Assembly: GCA_025353235.1 (NCBI GenBank)
Contig: JANXQZ010000408.1
Coordinates: 1 to 13,920 of the forward strand
Direction: 5' to 3'
Length of the DNA stretch: 13,920 bases
Source of the DNA: Bryobacterales bacterium
GTDB taxonomy: Bacteria > Acidobacteriota > Terriglobia > Bryobacterales > Bryobacteraceae
Made by a program: the position numbers and the translations under genes. Numbering within the stretch: the stretch's first letter is position 1; each line of letters opens with the position of its first letter. This document shows positions 7,875-13,920 of this stretch, piece by piece. The notes under the pieces were generated by a model, which searched no databases, was not told the DNA's origin, and saw nothing but the letters and a program-made list of their open reading frames with translations.

Positions 7875-9641
7875 TTGATCTCCTCCGTGATTCGCGGGCA
7901 GTACCAGTTCCTGGAGAAGCTCGGATCGGGCGGCATGGGCGAGGTGTATCGCGCCAAGGACCTTAAGCTCAACCGCTTTGTGGCCATAAAGATTCTGACC
8001 GCAGAACATGGGGCAAATCCGCAGAGCCAGCAGCGATTCATTCAGGAAGCACAGGCCGCATCGGCGCTCAACCACCCTAATATTATCGTGATCTACGACG
8101 TAATCTCAGAGGGCGGCGCAGATTACATGGTGATGGAGTACGTGCCAGGAAAAACGCTGGCCGACCTGATTCCGCGCGGCGGATTGCGAGTTCATCAAGC
8201 GATCAAATACGGGCTCCAGACCGCCGATGGATTAGCCGCGGCCCACGCCGTCGGCATCATTCACCGCGATCTTAAACCGGGCAACATCATGGTGAGCGAT
8301 CAGGACCGGGTGAAGCTTCTGGATTTTGGTCTCGCAAAGCTTTCAATACTGGAATCGACCGACGACCCAGACGCTACGGCTGCGGCTCCGCTGACGGTTC
8401 AGGGCGCAATTATGGGGACGCTCTCCTATATGTCGCCTGAGCAGGCCCAGGGGAAACTGGTGGACGCGCGGTCAGATATCTTCTCGTTCGGAGCGGTGCT
8501 GTACGAGATGACCACGGGCCAGCGCGCGTTTTCCGGCGATAACGGCCTCACCGTGCTTTCTGCGGTGTTGCGGGACGAGCCGAAGCGGGCGGCGGACATT
8601 GCTCCCGATGTGCCGGCCGCACTTGGAAACGTGATCGAACAGTGTCTCAAAAAGAATCCTGACCTGCGCTATCAGACTATGAAAGAGGTGCATGAGGACC
8701 TTCTGCGACTGAAGCAGAGCTCGGACTCGGGGGTGCTCTACCGCCCGCCAAGCAACCCGCCCATCCTTCTGGAAGCGATTCCTCCGCCAAGTGCCCCACC
8801 TGCCGCCAAGCCAACAAAGAGGCGTGCTGGATTGGCGATCGCGGCGTTGATGCTATGCTTGCTCGGCGCGGGCGCCGTGTTTTTCCTGACTAAGAAGCCG
8901 CCTGTAGAAAGCGTGCAGCCTCCCGCGACTGCGGCTGCACCCGTAGTGGAGAAACCGTCCCCTATGCCTACTGCGACAGCTCCGCCGATCGCGATCGTCC
9001 AAACTCCTCTGAACGTGGATCAGGTGATTGACATGGCGCGCGCGAAGGTGGCGGCCCCTTCCATCGTGCAACAGATCAAGGCATCCAAGACCAAGGTCTC
9101 GATGTCGGAAGACGACGTAATCCGGATGGTGCGCGCCGGCGTTCCTGCGCTGGTAATCGATGCCATGCGTGGAACTTCGGCGGCGCAGACAGCGACGACT
9201 GCGGACAAACCGGCCCCGGCCGATGGGCAGCTCCCGGCTGTGGCTAAACTTCCGGAAGGCACACCGGTTCGGCTCACCCTCGCGTCGGACGTTTCTGCCG
9301 ATGTTGAAGATGGAGCTCCTCTCCAATTCAAGGTCGCGGCGGACGTTATGCTAAACGGGTCAGTGGCGATTCCGGCAGGCAGCGTGGCAAGTGGAACCGT
9401 GGCTGGGCGGGCCAAAAAGAAATTTCTGGGAGTGCGCCACGGGGTTCGCGTGATGTTTGAGTTTGGACATGTCACCGTAAAGAACGGCGTTGAAGTAGCT
9501 TTGCGTGCTACTTCGGCGGCGAGACCGGATGCCATCACTCGGCCGCTGGAGTCCGAAAACAATAAGGACAAGACTTTGGCCGCACCGAAGGGCACGACCT
9601 ATATTGCCTATACAGCCGCACCCTTGACCTTTCAGCCTTAA
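7875..9641 (+). CDS. Transmembrane Ser/Thr protein kinase (PknB-type) with a two-module ectodomain
   Basis: This 588-residue single-pass kinase has an intact Hanks-type catalytic domain at about 8-280: glycine loop GSGGMGEV (17-24), Lys39 in VAIK, Glu58, the catalytic loop HRDLKPGN (130-137), DFG (150-152) and SPE (187-189). The active form should phosphorylate Ser/Thr on cytoplasmic proteins. A Pro-rich linker leads to a TM helix at about 318-338 (AGLAIAALMLCLLGAGAVFF). Outside, after a Pro/Ala-rich stretch, residues 379-432 form two similar helical halves (VDQVIDMARAKVAAPSIV and EDDVIRMVRAGVPALVID). Residues 458-588 then form a beta-rich module (LPEGTPVRLTLASDVSADV, later AIPAGSVASGTV and PKGTTYIAYT) of a kind I recognise from other acidobacterial exported proteins. 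There are no PASTA domains. The start could be TTG 7875 or GTG 7887. It is divergent from the RND gene, which suggests but does not show a functional link. Confidence 0.9.
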   Translation: MISSVIRGQYQFLEKLGSGGMGEVYRAKDLKLNRFVAIKILTAEHGANPQSQQRFIQEAQAASALNHPNIIVIYDVISEGGADYMVMEYVPGKTLADLIPRGGLRVHQAIKYGLQTADGLAAAHAVGIIHRDLKPGNIMVSDQDRVKLLDFGLAKLSILESTDDPDATAAAPLTVQGAIMGTLSYMSPEQAQGKLVDARSDIFSFGAVLYEMTTGQRAFSGDNGLTVLSAVLRDEPKRAADIAPDVPAALGNVIEQCLKKNPDLRYQTMKEVHEDLLRLKQSSDSGVLYRPPSNPPILLEAIPPPSAPPAAKPTKRRAGLAIAALMLCLLGAGAVFFLTKKPPVESVQPPATAAAPVVEKPSPMPTATAPPIAIVQTPLNVDQVIDMARAKVAAPSIVQQIKASKTKVSMSEDDVIRMVRAGVPALVIDAMRGTSAAQTATTADKPAPADGQLPAVAKLPEGTPVRLTLASDVSADVEDGAPLQFKVAADVMLNGSVAIPAGSVASGTVAGRAKKKFLGVRHGVRVMFEFGHVTVKNGVEVALRATSAARPDAITRPLESENNKDKTLAAPKGTTYIAYTAAPLTFQP

Positions 9642-9657
9642 GCCGTGCTCACCGGCG

Positions 9658-9852
9658 CTACTGAACTGAAACGTTCCCAGTTGCGTTCATCACCGTGCAA
9701 AGCAGCTGATGAGTTCCTGTCGCTACGTCGTTGGGAATCGTCAAATCCGCCTGGTAAATTCGTACCAAACCCACTGCATAGCCAAGATAAGGCATTGCCA
9801 AAGGTTGTATCGTGCTGCCCAGGTCTGACCCACTACCGAAAAGTGCGAGCGA
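9658..9852 (-). pseudogene. Remnant of an acidobacterial secreted protein C-terminus (TIGR03437-like)
   Basis: Between the kinase and the GT2 fusion gene the minus strand is open from 9852 to a TAG at 9660-9658, after an in-frame TAG at 9855-9853. The translation includes MPYLGYAVGLVRIYQADLTI followed by PNDVATGTHQLLCTV. The pattern 'YxGxxxGLxxIYQxxxxIPxxVxxGxxxL' closely resembles the C-terminal domain that ends many large acidobacterial secreted proteins (TIGR03437-like; by-eye match). No start codon or signal peptide precedes it, and the first few codons overlap the 3' end of the GT2 fusion gene in another frame. It is best read as the surviving tail of a gene cut off when the upstream segment was rearranged. 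A chance open frame is possible given its 64 codons. Confidence 0.5.
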
Positions 9853-11359
9853 CTAGTACGATTTGGTACCCGAACAACTTCGGCAAGGCTCGGGTCAAGA
9901 AAGCCAGAGTTCGGTTTACTGCGCGAGCGAAGGAGACTTCCGGCGCAAGCCCAAGTGCAAGCTCGATAGGCATCACCGTATCTTTTTCACGTTGAATGGC
10001 GAACCCGTTCTCCTCAAGCAAACGCCGCGCCGATTTCCGCGTGTAGAACCTCAGGTGCCGCCTGTCGACAATGCCCCGGTCCGTGTATTCGAATCTGCCG
10101 AAAAGCAAGTTGAGTCGCAAAGTGATATTCGCGATATTTGGCAGAGATACGACAATCTCGCCGTCTTGCTCAAGCAGTCCATGGCAGTCGCGCAGAAGGC
10201 GCTCCGGGTACTTCAAGTGCTCTAACACATCCAGGAGCAGAATTCGGCTGAAACGCTTCCCGCCGAGTTGCGCCGAAAGCGGTCCGATGCCCTCGTCCAG
10301 ATCCGCGTGGATGAATCGCTCGAAGGCTTCCGGCTCGCTGGGTGGCCCATGCCGATCGACTCCGGTCACCCGATTGCCCGCCTCATTTAGTTGGCGGGCC
10401 ACAAAACCTTCGCCGCATCCCAGATCGAGGACTTCCTGATCCCGCCCAACCAACTGGCGCGCATAGTAGTGACTCGAGTACTTGCCCTGCTTGAGCGGGT
10501 AGTGGATAAAGTATTCCTGAAACTCCGCGAAACAGCGCGAGCCATACAGAGTCTGCCGGTACCGATAGACCGCGCGAACCACGTCTCGGGCATACTTTAG
10601 GCCGTCCACGTAACAGAGTTCGGTCCCGTAATACGTCGGAATCGGGACTTCCCGAATCTCGAAATGCTGATGGTGGAGCTTGATGATGATTTCCGTATCG
10701 AAGTGGAAATCATCGGTCATATGCGTGAAATCGATCCGCCGCAGCGCGTGCAGGTTGTAAGCGCGGTAGCCGCTGTGAAACTCCGTCAGCGAGAGGCCCA
10801 GCGCTCGATTTTCCAAGACGGACAAAATGCGGTTGCCTGCATATTTATAAACGGGCATTCCGCCTTTAATCGCGCCGCCATACACCTTCATCATGCGGGA
10901 TCCGAAGACCGCGTCCGCTTCGCCGCTCACGATCGGATGATACAAGTCGGCCAGGATCTCGGGGGCGTATTGCCCATCGCCATGCAAGAGAATGACGGCG
11001 TCGAACCCTTTATCGATGAAGTAGCGGTAACCCGCCTTCTGATTCCCGCCGTAGCCCAGGTTGCTCGGGTGTTTCAAAACCTGCAGCTTGGGCCAGGACC
11101 GGAGAGACTTCAACCCCATCGCCAGTTCGTAAGTAGAGTCCTGACTGGCATCGTCGAAGATAGCCACCTCCTCGACGTTTTGCCAGACCTCCTCGGGGAT
11201 GCGCTGCAAAACCTTGGAAAGGGTGGTTACGGCGTTGTATGTGACAATGAGAATCCCGATGCGCTTCCCCTGGTTGTCAGCCAGTTGAGGGCGGGCACGA
11301 TTCGCCGCGCGAGTGAGCGCTTCCACCACTATTCGGACTGCGCCCTCCGCCGCTCCCAT
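9833..11359 (-). CDS. Bifunctional GT2 glycosyltransferase / SAM-dependent methyltransferase
   Basis: This 508-residue cytoplasmic fusion has two enzyme domains. Residues about 33-250 are a GT-A fold family 2 glycosyltransferase of the dolichol-phosphate mannosyltransferase/polyprenyl type: ILIVTYNAVTTL (36-47), IFDDASQDST (67-76), the metal-binding region HGDGQYAPE (126-134) and FGSRMM (152-157). Residues about 290-460 are a class I methyltransferase with the SAM motif VLDLGCGEGFVARQL (310-324), LLDVLEHLKYPERLL (385-399) and RRHLRFYTRKSARRLLEENGF (433-453), as in the Methyltransf_23 group. There are no convincing TM helices. Together these fit assembly and methylation of a surface glycan or lipid-linked sugar; the substrate is unknown. 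The ATG at 11359 overlaps the upstream dehydratase-like gene by 31 bp and lacks a good ribosome site. An in-frame GTG at 11329 shares a base with that gene's TAG and has GGAGGG 13 nt upstream, so it is an alternative start. Confidence 0.88.
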   Translation of the reverse strand: MGAAEGAVRIVVEALTRAANRARPQLADNQGKRIGILIVTYNAVTTLSKVLQRIPEEVWQNVEEVAIFDDASQDSTYELAMGLKSLRSWPKLQVLKHPSNLGYGGNQKAGYRYFIDKGFDAVILLHGDGQYAPEILADLYHPIVSGEADAVFGSRMMKVYGGAIKGGMPVYKYAGNRILSVLENRALGLSLTEFHSGYRAYNLHALRRIDFTHMTDDFHFDTEIIIKLHHQHFEIREVPIPTYYGTELCYVDGLKYARDVVRAVYRYRQTLYGSRCFAEFQEYFIHYPLKQGKYSSHYYARQLVGRDQEVLDLGCGEGFVARQLNEAGNRVTGVDRHGPPSEPEAFERFIHADLDEGIGPLSAQLGGKRFSRILLLDVLEHLKYPERLLRDCHGLLEQDGEIVVSLPNIANITLRLNLLFGRFEYTDRGIVDRRHLRFYTRKSARRLLEENGFAIQREKDTVMPIELALGLAPEVSFARAVNRTLAFLTRALPKLFGYQIVLVARTFR

Positions 11360-12483
11360 CCAGGCTTGAAGAGAGGCAGATAGTTTTCCTGCTGATAAGG
11401 ATGCTTCATGATCTCGTCGATGTCTAAGTCAATCCCAAGTCCAGGCCGCTCTGAAACTTCAATATACCCATCGACAACTTCCACCCCGCCCTTTACGATT
11501 TGTTTCTCCCATGGCTCATTAAATTCATCGAAAATTTCGTGAATGAAGAAATTGGGCAGCGACGCGTTTAGCTGCGCGCATGCAGCCGAGCACACGGGAC
11601 CCTGCGCGCTATGAGGCGCAATCACGCCATAGTGCGCGTCCACCATGTCGGCGATCTTGCGGGTTGCAAAAAGCCCGCCAAGATTCAACGGCTCGGGCTG
11701 ATAGATGCTCACGGCATCGTACTTGAGCAGGTCGGCAAACTGCTGCTTGTTGGAGAAGCTCTCGCCGGTTGCGATCGGCACCGGACTGCGGCGGGCCACT
11801 TCGACCATGGCCTGCGTATTCGTATGGGGCACCGGTTCTTCGAACCATGCTGGACGGAACGGCTCCATCTCATTAGCCAGTTGAACAGCGGTGGCGACGT
11901 TAAAGCGCGAATGGCCTTCAATCAGCAAGTCCACCGAATCGCCGACCGCGTCCCGCACAGCCCGAATAATGTCGATACTGAGATCGAAATCGTAGCGCGA
12001 CAGCATGCGCCAGCCGCTGCCGAACGGATCGAATTTTAATGCGGTGTAGCCCCGCTGGGCCACGCCCTTGGCCTTTTCCGCAAACGATTCCGGAGTCCGG
12101 GGACCGCGATACCAGCCGTTCGCATAGGCTCGAAGTTTCTGATGGCAGCGCCCGCCCCATAGGTTGTGGACCGGTTGGTTGCAAGCTTTCCCGATGATGT
12201 CCCAGCAGGCAATCTCGATGGCGGAGACGGCGCACATGTGAACCTGTCCGCCTTCGGAGTAGACATCGCGAATCAGCTTCTGCGAGATGATCTCCACTTG
12301 AAATGGATCCATTCCGATGATGAGGGGCGCGAGTTCATGAATGCCCGCTTCGATGGTCTTGGCAAAGTAGTTCAGCGTGCCTTCGCCCACGCCGTAGATG
12401 CCCTCGTCTGTCTCAACTTTTGCGAATAGCCAGTTTTTCCAGGGATTTCCAGCGATGTATGTATGGACTGCAGTAATCTTCAT
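11329..12483 (-). CDS. Enolase-superfamily (mandelate racemase/muconate lactonizing) sugar-acid dehydratase-like enzyme
   Basis: The 384-residue length is normal for the family, whose members abstract a proton alpha to a carboxylate with Mg2+ assistance. The N-terminal capping domain spans about 1-120 (VETDEGIYGVGEG at 23-35; SAIEIACWDIIGKA at 87-100). The barrel then supplies candidate metal ligands Glu189 (LLIEGHSRF), Glu215 (AWFEEP) and Glu241 (IATGES). His191 two residues after the first ligand and His291 (APHSAQGP) match the acid/base pair of the D-galactonate dehydratase group. Glu316 (IHEIF) is the usual late barrel glutamate. First-ligand Glu rather than Asp is a mild variation. A sugar-acid dehydratase is the best guess, but racemases and other dehydratases share this scaffold. 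The ATG at 12483 is preceded by a TATAAA 12 nt upstream and a weak AGGA. It lies 36 bp downstream of the alpha-CTD-like gene and overlaps the start of the GT2 fusion. Confidence 0.88.
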   Translation of the reverse strand: MKITAVHTYIAGNPWKNWLFAKVETDEGIYGVGEGTLNYFAKTIEAGIHELAPLIIGMDPFQVEIISQKLIRDVYSEGGQVHMCAVSAIEIACWDIIGKACNQPVHNLWGGRCHQKLRAYANGWYRGPRTPESFAEKAKGVAQRGYTALKFDPFGSGWRMLSRYDFDLSIDIIRAVRDAVGDSVDLLIEGHSRFNVATAVQLANEMEPFRPAWFEEPVPHTNTQAMVEVARRSPVPIATGESFSNKQQFADLLKYDAVSIYQPEPLNLGGLFATRKIADMVDAHYGVIAPHSAQGPVCSAACAQLNASLPNFFIHEIFDEFNEPWEKQIVKGGVEVVDGYIEVSERPGLGIDLDIDEIMKHPYQQENYLPLFKPGWERRRAQSE

Positions 12484-12494
12484 TGATCCTACAG

Positions 12495-12500
12495 TTTATA
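12495..12500 (-). promoter_or_regulatory. Possible -10 box for the dehydratase-like gene
   Basis: TATAAA (minus strand, 12500-12495) lies in the 36-bp gap upstream of the ATG at 12483. Its spacing would put the transcript start about 5 nt before the ATG. No good -35 or TGn extension is visible, so this is weak. If real, the dehydratase-like and GT2 genes can be expressed apart from the two genes upstream. Confidence 0.3.
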
Positions 12501-12519
12501 ACGGGCGAGGCGAAAAGGA

Positions 12520-13092
12520 CTAGCCGCGGGCTTCTGTCGCCTGGAAGCGAGACTGCACTGTCTTGATTGCCTGAATGCTCCCCATTCCCAACCCTCTAAT
12601 TCGCAGCAACTCTTGCTCCGTCACCAGCAGCAGTTCCTGCACAGTAAAGATGCGAGCTCTCTGAAGTCCGAACTTTGCACGAGTGGGTAGCGGCAGGTCT
12701 CGTACCGCGAAACTGGCCGCATCAATCTTTTCCTGGAGCTTGGCCTCAGCGTCCAGGATTGCACGAACACGATAGTAGGCAATTCGGGCTGCCTCGGGCG
12801 CCAGATGGTGGCTGGCAGCAAGGCTGGCAAAAGTTGCTCCGTCCCGACGAGCGAGATAGATTTGCAAATTTCGTTCCGAAATCGGTTCCGCGCAGAACAG
12901 GCCCATGGCGGATAACTGCTTATCAATTCTGCGAAGACCGGCCATTTCAATCCCTTCGATGGGGATTGACGATTTCCTCCAACGAAGAATATCCTCCACT
13001 GTTTTCAAGCCAGCCTGGCATAAAGCGTTGCGCAAGTGGGCCGGAACTGGAAAATCCGTCACTAGCCGAAGCCTATGCGACATAACAATCAC
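12520..13092 (-). CDS. Putative transcription regulator: two alpha-CTD-like domains around a sigma-region-4-like HTH
   Basis: The 190-residue soluble protein shows three DNA-binding-type modules. Residues about 13-65 (FPVPAHLRNALCQAGLKTVE, then GLRRIDKQLSAMGL) and 130-184 (LPLPTRAKFGLQRARIFTVQ, then ELLRIRGLGMGSIQAIKTV) each resemble the helix-hairpin-helix C-terminal domain of RNA polymerase alpha. By-eye alignment puts Arg138 of the second copy at the DNA-contacting Arg265 of E. coli alpha, while the first copy has His19 there. Between them, about 72-116 (GATFASLAASHHLAPEAARI, then AYYRVRAIL) looks like the region 4.2 helix-turn-helix of a sigma factor. There is no sigma region 2 and no alpha N-terminal domain, so it cannot replace either subunit. 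It may bind promoters or RNA polymerase. Its GTG at 13092 overlaps the TGA of the VWA gene (GTGA). An ATG at 13083 is an alternative start, and neither has a Shine-Dalgarno site. Confidence 0.75.
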   Translation of the reverse strand: MIVMSHRLRLVTDFPVPAHLRNALCQAGLKTVEDILRWRKSSIPIEGIEMAGLRRIDKQLSAMGLFCAEPISERNLQIYLARRDGATFASLAASHHLAPEAARIAYYRVRAILDAEAKLQEKIDAASFAVRDLPLPTRAKFGLQRARIFTVQELLLVTEQELLRIRGLGMGSIQAIKTVQSRFQATEARG

Positions 13093-13920
13093 GGCAGGCT
13101 TGGCTCGGGCGAGTAATACCCATTGCGGGTATGCACGCTCATCGTGGGAACGTCAAGTTTCACCCGGATTTTGTGCCACTTCCCCGGCTGCTGCGTTGCG
13201 GGTGGCTGGTAGGCGATGAGGTACTGGTCCCGCATCGCGCGCCCTGCCCGGGTAACCGCGCTCTGAACGTCGCTCTCGAAAGCGGCTTGGAAATACACGC
13301 CGCCGGTTTTCTCCGCCAGTTCCCGCAAGAACAGTAGGCCTTGCTCTTCTTCCATTTGTTGAATGAGCTTCTTGTTGGGAGGCGGCGCACCGATAGAGAT
13401 CGCGAAAATTTGGACGTCGGTCTCCATAGCCGCACTCAGCAGCTCATGCTTCGAGTAGCGGCTATGGTTATCCATACCGTCCGAAATAACCAGCAGCGCT
13501 TTGCGGGAATTGCGCGCCGATCGTATCCTTCCAAGGGCGAGATAGAGGGTATCTACCAGCGCCGTATTTCCGCCAGGGACGATCGCTGTCATTCTGTCCT
13601 GGACTAACACTGCATCTGGAGTGAACTCCGACCGCAGTTCCGGCCGGTCGGAGACATTGATGAGGAACGCCTCGTCGCGAGCCTCGTTGGTCGCCAGAAA
13701 TGCTCGAACGGCCGCCTTCGCGCTAGCAAGGTAGGGCAGCATGCTGCCGCTGGTGTCGATGACCACACCGATCGAACACGGCGCGTCCTGGCTGACAAAG
13801 GAAACGATATTCTGCGGCCTGTTGTCCTCCATAAGAGTAAAGTGCTGTTGCATGATACCGTTGACCGTGGCGCTGCGGCGATCCGTCACGGTGACCGGAA
13901 CGAGGACCAATCTCACATCC
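13089..13920 (-). CDS. VWA-domain protein, VWFA-related acidobacterial type, 5' end outside window
   Basis: The frame is open from the right edge to a TGA at 13091-13089, about 276 codons. The visible start, DVRLVLVPVTVTDRR, followed by HFTLMEDNRPQNIVSF, is the conserved lead-in of the acidobacterial VWFA-related family (TIGR03436-like). Normally a signal peptide and a short N-terminal stretch precede it, so the real start is beyond the window and the GTG at 13916 is probably an internal valine. The metal-ion-dependent adhesion site is intact: DTSGS (13757-13743), Thr in GGNTALVDT (near 13565) and Asp in SDGMDNHS (near 13481). The protein ends with QYLIAYQPP and NGYYSPEPSLP, typical of this family. 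It probably binds a protein ligand outside the cytoplasm; its partner is unknown. It overlaps the start of the alpha-CTD-like gene by four bases, so the two are probably cotranscribed. Confidence 0.87.
   Translation of the reverse strand, partial: DVRLVLVPVTVTDRRSATVNGIMQQHFTLMEDNRPQNIVSFVSQDAPCSIGVVIDTSGSMLPYLASAKAAVRAFLATNEARDEAFLINVSDRPELRSEFTPDAVLVQDRMTAIVPGGNTALVDTLYLALGRIRSARNSRKALLVISDGMDNHSRYSKHELLSAAMETDVQIFAISIGAPPPNKKLIQQMEEEQGLLFLRELAEKTGGVYFQAAFESDVQSAVTRAGRAMRDQYLIAYQPPATQQPGKWHKIRVKLDVPTMSVHTRNGYYSPEPSLP

Noticed and set aside
9645..9995. Plus-strand open frame of 116 codons after the kinase
   Set aside because: It runs antisense into the GT2 fusion gene, has no ribosome site and its translation has no recognisable domain. 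The opposite strand gives better coding sense.
10664..11383. Plus-strand open frame of 239 codons
   Set aside because: It is entirely antisense to the well-supported GT2 domain; long antisense frames are expected at this base composition.
12520..13092. Full sigma factor or RNA polymerase alpha paralogue
   Set aside because: There is no sigma region 2 and no alpha N-terminal dimerisation domain; only the DNA-binding-type modules are present.

Overview
The window reads as a chromosomal segment of an Acidobacteriota bacterium, most likely a Solibacter/Bryobacter-like soil lineage. This is inferred from the gene content. It holds a VWA protein of the 'VWFA-related acidobacterial' type, a transmembrane Ser/Thr kinase whose ectodomain carries modules common in that phylum, a fragment resembling the C-terminal domain of large acidobacterial secreted proteins (TIGR03437-like), a PQQ/cytochrome c dehydrogenase and a sialidase-fold secreted protein. 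Genes are densely packed on both strands. I saw no tRNA, rRNA, CRISPR array, insertion sequence or phage gene.

Layout. Positions 1-762 (-) hold the first 254 codons of a secreted BNR/sialidase-family protein that runs off the left edge. Divergent from it are a small DUF2383/PA2169-type four-helix protein (868-1347, +) and a secreted cytochrome c-PQQ dehydrogenase resembling polyvinyl-alcohol dehydrogenase (1407-3188, +). The latter has a consensus -10 box so close to its GTG that its mRNA is probably leaderless. Convergent to it is a two-gene unit on the minus strand: an RND efflux permease (7779-4462) and an exported 12-repeat ankyrin protein (4465-3215), joined by an ATGA overlap. Divergent from the permease is a transmembrane Ser/Thr kinase (7875-9641, +), also with a promoter that abuts its start codon.

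The right third is a run of minus-strand genes, read from right to left. They are a VWA-domain protein (13920-13089, 5' end outside), a regulator-like protein with a sigma-region-4-like helix-turn-helix between two RNA polymerase alpha-CTD-like domains (13092-12520), an enolase-superfamily sugar-acid dehydratase-like enzyme (12483-11329) and a GT2 glycosyltransferase-methyltransferase fusion (11359-9833). The first pair shares a GTGA overlap and the last pair overlaps by about 31 bp. Between the GT2 fusion and the kinase lies a short broken coding remnant (about 9658-9852, -).

The genes do not form one obvious pathway. The strongest candidates for something little described are the alpha-CTD/sigma4/alpha-CTD protein coupled to a VWA gene, and the RND permease translationally coupled to an exported ankyrin protein. 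The permease also lacks the usual TM10 lysine and carries a Gly/Ala-rich periplasmic insert. All family assignments are by eye from the translated sequence; no database search was run.
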